64,000 nt of DNA from Tubiluchus corallicola (Eukaryota; Priapulida; Priapulimorpha; Priapulimorphida; Tubiluchidae): positions 868,501 through 932,500 of the forward strand of contig JAQGDQ010002367.1 of NCBI GenBank assembly GCA_030141605.1. The letters are read 5' to 3'. The notes under the pieces are model-generated. The model was not told where the DNA came from, searched no databases, and was given only the letters and a program-made list of their open reading frames with translations. Below are positions 36,803 to 64,000 of the stretch, one piece after another. Every line of letters begins with the position of its first letter. Within the stretch, counting starts at the first letter, position 1. The position numbers were made by a program, and so were the translations under genes.

Positions 36803-39800
36803 AGGGTGGAGGTCTATAGGTTAGGAAGGAGAGACGCCGTACCTGTTAAGATGTGTTACATTTAGCATACCAACTTTTTCTACAAGTATATGTTTGTAAT
36901 TTAACGGTTTTTTCTTTGTTTGTTGATGTGATTTCTCTAAACGACCTTGGTTGTTACTGGACCGTGACGCATATGTGTGTGTCATCATTTCACGATGAAA
37001 GGGAAGCCACAAGAACGCGTATATATTATACAGAATCCTGGCTTCTGGCATGTTGTAAAATCTTGGTTTTTAGCTTCTACGTTATACACACGCGCTGCTT
37101 AACATTCTTGCTAAATTCTTGCGCACTTATTTGACACCGTGTTTCGTCGGGCGTTCATCTGCACACATTTGTTTTTATTATTACGTCTATGAATATGACA
37201 AATCACCCGGAAATGAAATAAGATATAGCGCACAGCTGTTCATTTCTTTCTGAAGCCAGTTAGCTTGGGTCTCTCGTGGCCTCCATTTATACATGTGTGG
37301 ACTGAGCAGCTAATTTTTTTATGAAACCAATGTGACAACGTCATAATCGTCGTCATTGGCTGATGAATATATATTTCGCATTTTTTGTTACGTCACTTAT
37401 CTGTTGAAGTCTGTTTTTTCTGAACGCTTGATTTTTTAATACCAGTCATGTTTCCTGTTAAAGCTAGTGGTGAGGTCGCAGAGCATCTAAATATGTGATC
37501 AGCTGTCCACCTGTTGGTTTCTTCCCAGATATTAGTGCTTGATGTAATGCTGTAATAAGTGGAGAATCCTGTGGTAATCTAATGACATGTCAATCCATCT
37601 AAGCCGCTCTACTGTATGACCTCAATCCATTCCTTCGTCTTTGTTAAATCATATAGATCCTTGATTTGAAATTTGATGTTAAATATAACATGGCCAAAGA
37701 AAATTTCAAATCATGGAATTCATTGTTTCATAAATAGCTTATCGGAGTAACTTTGTTGTGACGTCACAGTATTAAGAACTGATAAAAATTTATTACAGAA
37801 ACAACAGCAACAAGAATGAGAATGATAACAACGTTAAGCTGAAAACGGGTTTCTTTATAAAGTTGCTAAGCCAGCGAGTAACCCCAAAAATGCTGTTTTA
37901 TCGTCCACCTAGAACTCTCTTTTTATTTAGTAAAGGAAAAATGAGCTCATTTTTACAGCTATGTTACTGCTAGGCAGCTAGTGTCTACCGCTGCCCGTTG
38001 GTCTATTACCTTGCTCAAGCGGTTTTATAAACCAAGCATTACCAAGTACTCATAATGCTAATGAGCTTTCGTCTTAGTACATGATGGTCCTTAGTTCTCT
38101 AATGTAGCACTAATATACATTCAGATCCTCTATAATTTAGGCAAGAGAAAGCTTTCAGAAATTCAGACGCCGAAATCCCAATGCTGACGAAATTGTGCCA
38201 ATAATACACTGGCAATAACCAGCGTATATTTAACTTATTAGTCCTAACCATTACGCTACCTGATTATTTTGTTAGAAAATACGATGCTCATGCTGTTGGA
38301 TGAATCACTACGCAGCGTAAATTGCTCCAAGGCAGTTTTTTTGTCGAATTCGAGATTTTCGACGGAATTTTTTTCCAGTCAAATTTTCATCAGCGAAAAT
38401 CTTGCTAATACGCCTGCAGGCGATTCTGCGTAATTTACTGCGTATTGTCTGTTTTAGTTAATTTAGTTATTGCTTATTTATTGCCACTAGATTGTACCTG
38501 ATTGTACAAGTTTGAGCTTATAATCGTAATGTACTGCATTATCAACTCGAAAGGCGGTTTTCTTTTTTTTATTAGCTCCTTAGGTATTGTGAAAAATTTT
38601 ACTAAAGAGAGTTTTCTTACAAATCAGTCGGAAATGAAAAGTATGCAGTGATTTTGAACACGTGTAGTGCACCAAATAGATTTGTTGAAAGGAATGAAAA
38701 GTTGAGTGGTCAGTGCCTATCGAGTCGTTTACGGAACTAATACACGAGACTTAATTATCACTATATACAGGCAACAAAAAATATTAAAAAATTTTCAATC
38801 AAATATAATGGTCCTTGCGTATAGACTTCTCCACAAAAGTTCAGCGGATGTGTTAAAACATCATTTTTTGTACCGTACTTCAGTTTACATCGTAATTATG
38901 AAATGCTATTAACACTCACTATAACTCTTTCTAACTATCAGTAACATGTTGTAAAATTTTTTTTTAAATAGTAATTCTAGTGGCCTAATGTAGGCTTGCT
39001 TCCTAGGTCTCTAGCGCTAAATTTAATAACGTATCTTAATTTTGTTGTAAAAACTACAATTTGATTTTATGTATTTACTTGTGATGTAAAAGTATCTGTT
39101 TATCTTACGGAATAAATCAGTTCAATTGAAAATTTAAAAATCATTCAGTTTAATAGTAGGTAGCACCATGTGCTTTAAGGATATTAGTCAATATAAAAAC
39201 CAGGAGAGCTTGCAAAGAAAAATGGCTGGCAGGTTGTTAATTTCGACTAAGAACAATGATTGTTAGTTTTTCTCAATCAAATTAAAATACGAAAAAAGGC
39301 ATCTCTTATTCGCATAATTGCTATTCCCAGTCAAATTCACAGTCCTGCTTTGAAACTACCACAATGGTTGCCTGTTTCGTTTTTCAAATTACACTACTTT
39401 GTATGCCGTACAACCATTATTCCTCAGTGTACAGTGCGCATGCGTACTAGTATCAAGCACTTTTACCTAATCTCGCACATAATCCATGGAGAACTCTTGT
39501 TTGGCTAAATAAATGAAACCCGTAAATTTGAAAGTTTAAAATTTTGCTGTAGCTACACGTCTGGTGAATTTGCCGTAAAATCACTAAAATGATTAACGAC
39601 TCTACTCGGCCACTCACTTAATGTCGTTTAGCGACTCGGGCGGTGAAAATGGATACGCTTTTACTGGGATATAATTTTGATGAATCGGTTTACACTTTTG
39701 TAAGAATTTATTATACTCTAGCGGTTAAATATTGCTGTATAGTGCAAAAGGAATTTATTAATCTAAAGTTCTCCTGTAACACTGTTGAAAGTTAATAATG

Positions 39801-40291
39801 GATTAATATTCAAATGTTTTCTCGTTTATTAAAATATATACACATATTTTATGCTTACGTCATGTTCATTTCTTATCTAACGAACGAACTGAATTAGTTC
39901 ACGATGTTACAAGTTACAGCGGAGATTCACAAATTATTCGCTGATCTGCAGGTTTGCAATACATAAACAAGCCCAAAGAGTCATAGAATGCGTATCTGTA
40001 ATAATGCCATTAAAGGACTTTTTAATCTTCCTAGTTGCTGCAGTGCAAGCCAAATGCATGTTAGCTATAATGTATCTCGTTTTTCCTGATCTGTGTTTAA
40101 TCTCAGAAGTAGACTTTTTTGAGTCAGAATATAATTTTAGATCGAACATTTTTAAGTCGTGGCAAAGAATTTTATATGCCCATTCTAACTAACTCTTTCT
40201 TATACATATAAGATTACCATATTTCTATGTACTAACTTTGTGCGTTTTTTACTTGTGCTTTATTTTATTCTTGAATTTTTTTGGACTTTAA

Positions 40292-40305
40292 AAATAATAA
40301 TAATA

Positions 40306-40378
<73 letters not shown>

Positions 40379-40404
40379 TAATAATAATACTAGTAATAAT
40401 AATA
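40292..40404. repeat. (AAT)n tract, LINE tail
   Basis: About 110 bp of nearly pure AAT. It abuts the 3' end of the - strand LINE fragment at 40405-40945 and is best read as that element's (ATT)n tail, since expanded. Confidence 0.85.
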
Positions 40405-40945
40405 GTCCGACAAGGAGATATAATTGTACGACGTATTTACAACTTGTTGTCGTTGTATTTCCTGCCTATACGTCTTGATAGAGTGGTACGTCGTACTTTT
40501 GTTGACTCCAAGAACTCCTATCCGCTACTGCTGGCTGCAACGGCACCGTCCTTCAAATCTAATCATATTTGAAAAATCCTTTTGCATTTTATCTATATAC
40601 GTCAGTAGCTGTCCTTTTCTCGGTTTTTTAGACATTCTTGGCACGGATTCTATCCAGTGCAGTCTTTTGACTTGGGTTAGCTTGCTCTTTCTTAACCACA
40701 TCATATAGATCATCATTGGATATTCTGTAAGGGAATTTGATACCTAATAGCTTCCTGCTTCCTATAGAGATGTCTTTGAAAAGCTTCTACTTCAATTTTC
40801 TTTTGTTGTTTAGTTTTTCTTGTCTATAATTCAACTTTACAGTCTAGAAAAATCAGTCTGGTTCAACTAAAGTTGTTAAGATCCGCACTTTCATTTCAAT
40901 GGAGAGTCTATTGTTTTCGAAAACCTTTGTGACATCTGAATAAGC
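40405..40945 (-). pseudogene. Degraded LINE reverse-transcriptase C-terminal tail
   Basis: On the - strand, short pieces in shifting frames line up in the order seen in animal LINE polymerases after the RT core. They are NNRLSIEMKVRILTTLVE (thumb helix), EAFQRHLYRKQEAIRY, RISNDDLYDV, LHWIESVPRMSKKPRKGQLL (the GHV.RM-like segment) and VADRSSW near the end. Several frameshifts and stops make it dead. It is followed on its 3' side by an (ATT)n tail. It resembles RTE/CR1/L2-type proteins in general; the clade is not assignable by eye. Confidence 0.65.
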
Positions 40946-41487
40946 AGACACTGTCACTATTTTCCTGCGTTGGTGTCTAACAAGTTACAAAGATATCTAC
41001 ATTTTTTCCAGCGAATTGTCACCGCAACGCTGAATGTCACAGAATGTGATAATATTACTTCTTCCCATTATTAACGTTGAGATTATATTTTTCTAAGCGC
41101 CTGCCAATCGTGTGTATAACATTCTAGCTCTTCTTTATTTGTTGTAATATATGGATTATATATTCGGGATTAAAGATGAAAGTTTTCCAATTGTAATTAT
41201 GTTGAATTAGTAAAACTGGTCTGACGGGTGCTAGATTAAGATTTGTGTTGGTACGATCCTTCGTTTCTTTTCAAAGTGTGTAGTCACTATTCGTAATAGC
41301 CATAGTACAGAGCTCAAACAATCGCCTCATGGAACGCCGATGTTGGAAGCAAATGCTGTGCCCATCTTTCATTCGTTTCGCATCTTACACATCTGGAAAG
41401 GTACCAGAAATAGATACTTCAGCTGTAAATAAACTGATATAATTTATGGAAATGTCTGATTGTTGATGAATGATTATGATTGAATTA

Positions 41488-42235
41488 AGAATCCAGGCAA
41501 CGGTCAAGCTCAACCCACTCCAGAGAGCCTTCCAACCAAGAGACGGCTGTTCCGAAAACCTGACTCTCCTAAACACCGTGATTCGGCATGCCCGAGCAAG
41601 TCATAGGGAATTAAACATCGCATTCCTCGACTTAGCAAAGGCGTTCGACACGGTTCCTCACACCTCGATCGTGAGGGCAATGAGAAGGTTCGGCCTTCCA
41701 GAGCAGGTTCAGCAAATCATTGGGGATATGTATACGGGTGCTGCTACACGGATATCGATACCGGAAGCAAATACCCGCCGTATTAGCATCACGTCAGGTG
41801 TTAAGCAGGGATGCCCGCTATCACCCCTGCTTTTCAACCTGGTAATCGACGAACTGATGTCGAAAGTCGGTTCTAGATTTGGCTATGGGATCGACGAGCA
41901 CCAAGTGGCTATAGTTGGTTTTGCCGACGACCTAGTCCTAATGTCAGGCTCAAAACATGGCATGGGAGTTTTGTTGGAGACAGCCAATGGCTTCTTCACG
42001 AAACGAGGCATGGCTTTAAACGCCAACAAATGCAAAGCCATGAGACTAGTCAAGGCATACCGGCGAAAGGCTATGAAAGTGCTAATAGAACCCACATGGG
42101 AGATCAGCCAGACTCCTATTCCAATGCTGGGAGTCAGTGACGCATACAAATACCTGGGAATTCCTATGACTGCTAAGGGACGACCCACCATGGACACCAA
42201 GTCCCTTAAAGCATGGCTTATAAGAGTGGAAGGGG
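41488..42235 (+). pseudogene. R2-like LINE: reverse transcriptase segment
   Basis: It carries RT motifs in order: LDLAKAFDTVPH (motif A), SGVKQGCPLSPLLFN (motif B), VGFADDLVLMS (motif C, catalytic FADD), LNANKCKAM and KYLGIP. The frame runs to 42267 but homology jumps to the +1-shifted frame near 42225-42235, at a GGAAGGGG run, implying a one-base indel. The beginning of the protein is absent. Confidence 0.93.
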
Positions 42236-43361
42236 ACCACTCAAACCTCAACAAAAGGTGGATATGATCAGACAATATGTGATTCCGCGTCTGACATACC
42301 ACTTCCGTATATGTGAGGTTCATATGAATGGCCTCAAGGGAGCAGACAGGCTTATAAGATCAAGCCTAAAACGTATACTTCATATGGCGACGGATGTCCC
42401 GAATGCATTCTTCTACATGCCAATGAAGAAGGGAGGGCTGGGATTTTCTTGTCTTGAAAAGGATGTTCCTTTGATGAAAGTCAAGATGCTCAGCCGATTG
42501 CAGGCCTCACCAGATCCGCTGGTGAACATGAGTGCATCTGCTCCAGTGTGGAATAGGGAGCTTGCGTGGGCTAAGAGGGTGGCGAGCCTCGAAGCCTACA
42601 GTAACGCAAAAGACATAAATCGTGCAAAAAGGGATAACGATCGCAAACATCTATCGGCATTCAATGGTAAAGTGCATGGGAAGGGTTTTGCAGCCGTGTC
42701 TGCTGACCCACTGAGTACCCATTACCTACGTAGCAGCACACTCCTGAGCGGGGGTGATTATATCTTGCTTCTCAAGATGATCACCAACTCTCTACCAGTT
42801 AGAATTAACATCACGAGAGGACAACCCAATGCAATCAGGAGATGTCGCAGGTGCGGGAGACATGCAGAGAGTCAGGTTCACGTACTTCAACAGTGCATAA
42901 CAGTAAACAATGCCATATCACGAAGGCACAATGCACTGTGCGAGGTGCTCGCCGAAGCCTTGAAGGGGCAGGGCTTTACGGTCGTCAGGGAACCTTGGTT
43001 CGAGATCAACAGAACAAGGTACCACCCAGACATCCTGGCGACCAAAGGTGGTCATACGTACGTTATCGATCCGACCATCTCGGCAGCAGGAAACATCTAC
43101 TCGCTTAGGGCCAGGTGCAGGGACAAGGCCCTGAAGTACGAACCGATCCTCGATGCCGTCAAACAGCGGTGCGGCTCTGCCACTGCCTCGTCGCACGGCA
43201 TCTGTGTGGGCTTTCGTGGGGAATGGGCAGGAGGAGAGAACGACGTTCTCCTGAAGACACTTTGTCTTCTGAACGTCAGAGCCAAACTAGTCCGCTCGGC
43301 GATTAGAGGCTCATGTATGGTGTTTAGAAAGTTCCTGGGAAGGCAAAGGAGGGAGACCTAG
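42225..43361 (+). pseudogene. R2-like LINE: RT thumb, CCHC knuckle and restriction-like endonuclease
   Basis: It begins with PLKPQQKVDMIRQYVIPRL (RT thumb). It has the zinc knuckle CRRCGRHAESQVHVLQQC (C-x2-C-x8-H-x4-C) followed by the endonuclease core HPDIL...YVIDPT, the PD...D catalytic pattern of RLE-type elements (R2/NeSL/R4 group). It ends at TAG 43359-43361. Apart from the upstream frameshift it is intact. Confidence 0.93.
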
Positions 43362-43685
43362 GTCATCTCCTGCGCAGGATGTCACTCGAGTTCTTACATC
43401 CAAACGTGTGAAAGGTTTATACCTAGGGGAAATCCGACTACTCTATGAGTAGCCGGTGGATACCGTACCTTTACGGTATCGAAAAGGCGAGTTTTGTTGG
43501 GTCTGGAGAAATCCAGTTCCCACGGAATTGACGGATGCCGTATCTTTATGGAAGAATTTGGAATTTGGCAAGTTTGACTCGAGTCAAAGGGCAACACACA
43601 GATGAACAGATCCGACGCCTGTGAAATCTGACAAAATAAAAAAAAAATAAAATAAAATAAAATAAGACCTGTCATGATCACAAGG

Positions 43686-43745
43686 GACTGAGTGGTCTTT
43701 GTGTTGATCTTATATTCAAAGGGTTCTCTAGTTCAAATCTAAACT
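43686..43745 (+). repeat. tRNA-like sequence just 3' of the R2-like LINE
   Basis: actgagtggtct resembles an A box and agttcaaatct a B box, with tRNA-like spacing, starting ~20 bp after the LINE tail. The arms do not fold convincingly. It may be a tRNA-derived SINE or part of the insertion target. Confidence 0.35.
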
Positions 43746-43749
43746 CATT

Positions 43750-45232
43750 CCAACTCATTTTCACATTTCCTTCTTTTGAGCAGCTTTTATTTTAAAAACT
43801 TAATAATTTTATTTTATACCATCATTGGCTACTAATAAAGTTGATGTCATATAACAGCAATTTACCAAACCTTGTGGCTAATTTAGTATTTATGCTTTAT
43901 TATTCATATTTCATCTATATAAATTGCTTTACTTTACTACCAGTAATAGCGTAAAAACTCAGCATTAATATCTTCTCTGTAGCAAATGTGCGGCATAGGA
44001 TCATTAAACTGCCTATACGGCAATGAAAATCATTTTGAATAAAACAACAGTAATAACTTTCAATTATTTTATATGGCAGTGAATCATGCCTGTGCCATTA
44101 TTATAAAACCCAATTATAATGACGAAAATTGCGATTAACTTGATGAGAATTTTCAAGCTGTCTCTTGAAGCCTCATTCGTAAATCAGGTCATTACAAATT
44201 TATCAATAAGTATTAAAGGAGCGCCATCTATTAAGGTCATGCGTAATTTCATAAAACATCACAGGGCCGACAGCAATCAATATCATTCGTGATTTGAATG
44301 ATTATGTGACAGTTTGCAAACTTAGGTTTTATCCCTGAAACGTTTAAATACCAGACACTTTTACCACTTTACAAATGCGCAATTAGTTGTATTAAAAGTT
44401 CGCGGAACTCTGTTTTAGTCTATGTTGGATAGTTGGACGCATGTATACCGATGGAAGAACATCTTGACAGACTGACAAATAGACGGGTGGACAGGCAGAC
44501 TAGCAGATAATAAGTAGATAGTCAATCAGACAAACAGCTCTATAGTAAATGACGAAAAAGAGAAAGTAGTAGGTCATGATGTCGCCAGGCTCTACTGTGG
44601 CCCTGGATGTCGGTCAAGGTATCCAAAGGTGATATTTGAAATTATATAAATAGTATACAGTGAATGGGATTGCACTTATTTTATTGGGTAATTACAGCAT
44701 TTCACCAAGCCACACTATTTGGGTTCAGTGTCGTCTATTTCAGAATCTAAAATCTGTGATGCATCGTGCGTTTTTTTCTGTATCCCAGATGAATATTATT
44801 AGCAAAAGGGAGTGAAGTTCTGAAAGCTCCAGATCGTGATCGAGCTTAGAGGTCGCCCAATAATATAAGTTGGTAGATTGGGAGTGGGAAACTCTTGCAA
44901 TGAGTCTATACGCATTTTCTCATGAGATAGCTTCAAAATCTCACGAAATATCTGCATAGTTCAAAAAGTTTCAAGCCTTTACTATTCTGTTCTACCAGCC
45001 AACTTTAACTATTAAATATTATTTTTGTTCTTCTTAACTTGGTGACTTGATGAGGAATCTTGCATTATGTTTCTGTATATGCGTATTTTTTCAGTTAACA
45101 CTGCTTACAATTCCATTTTCATAATTTCGTTAAGCCTGGTTCACACTCGTCGGAACGAGCAGCAGATGATGTGCAACGTCGACTTTGCAAAACCACAGTT
45201 ACGAAAAATAACAATTTCGTTTTTTCCCACAG
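43750..45232. other. Upstream intron of PGAP6/TMEM8, no repeat recognised
   Basis: No signal-peptide exon is evident here; the sequence up to the acceptor at 45231-45232 is treated as intron. Confidence 0.45.

Positions 45233-64000
<18,768 letters not shown>

Larger units (their letters stand above)
34396..40290. other. Intergenic or intronic, no supported gene
   Basis: AT-rich. No exon with correct phase to join the PGAP6/TMEM8 exon at 45233 was convincing. Confidence 0.45.
41488..43665 (+). mobile_element. 5'-truncated R2-like LINE (RLE-type non-LTR retrotransposon)
   Basis: An island of markedly higher GC than its AT-rich surroundings carries a reverse transcriptase followed by a CCHC knuckle and a PD-(D/E)XK-type endonuclease. 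A ~300-bp 3' UTR and a simple (AAAAT)n tail (43632-43665) follow. The start at ~41488 is where coding composition begins; the N-terminal zinc fingers and the first part of RT are missing, as expected from incomplete target-primed reverse transcription. No 28S rRNA sequence flanks it. One frameshift separates the two reading frames, so the copy is young but inactive. Confidence 0.93.

Noticed and set aside
40240-40572. Poly-Ile and poly-Asn frames
   Set aside because: Translation of an (AAT)n tract.
42842-43306. Overlapping frames on both strands in the R2-like LINE
   Set aside because: Shadows of the GC-rich LINE frame.
45067-45232. ATG at 45067 in frame with PGAP6/TMEM8 exon a
   Set aside because: An excellent pyrimidine-rich acceptor lies between it and the conserved sequence; the extra residues look like intron translation.

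Overview
This is an AT-rich invertebrate animal (metazoan) window. The support is spliced genes with GT-AG introns from under 1 kb to several kb, animal-type proteins, abundant microsatellites and many DNA-transposon remnants. The phylum cannot be fixed from the sequence. Most of the window is intron or repeat-filled intergenic DNA. No operon, CRISPR array, rRNA or convincing functional tRNA was seen.

Layout: (1) 1-4.6 kb, + strand: the last four coding exons of ZPR1, a zinc-finger protein; the 5' half lies left of the window. (2) 6.8-11.0 kb, - strand: a complete four-exon gene, reconstructed here from splice sites and phase, for a 356-residue multi-pass membrane protein ending in a C3H2C3 RING, probably an ER-type E3 ubiquitin ligase. 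It is convergent with ZPR1. (3) 11-45 kb: mostly intergenic and/or a very long first intron. It holds a possible small membrane-protein ORF (14.66-14.94 kb, -), a promoter-like CpG-containing patch near 19.6 kb, several non-autonomous DNA transposons whose terminal repeats and target-site duplications can be read directly, a 46-bp minisatellite split by a hAT-like insertion, a decayed LINE 3' end with an (ATT)n tail, and a young 5'-truncated R2-like LINE (41.5-43.7 kb). (4) 45.2-64.0 kb, + strand: ten consecutive coding exons of a PGAP6/TMEM8 orthologue (GPI-processing, EGF-like, CREST-superfamily membrane protein). All phases agree. The signal-peptide exon is not identified and the 3' end runs off the window. 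Its introns hold a roughly 1.45-kb, 31-bp minisatellite, a long (TTA)n tract seeded by a retroposon tail, and MITEs.

The three protein genes are unrelated housekeeping or membrane-traffic genes; nothing suggests they act as one system. The most unusual content is the transposable-element record: at least six TIR families or lineages, three insertions with readable 8-bp duplications having at most one mismatch plus one perfect 8-bp duplication, and an R2-clade-like element with no 28S rDNA next to it.
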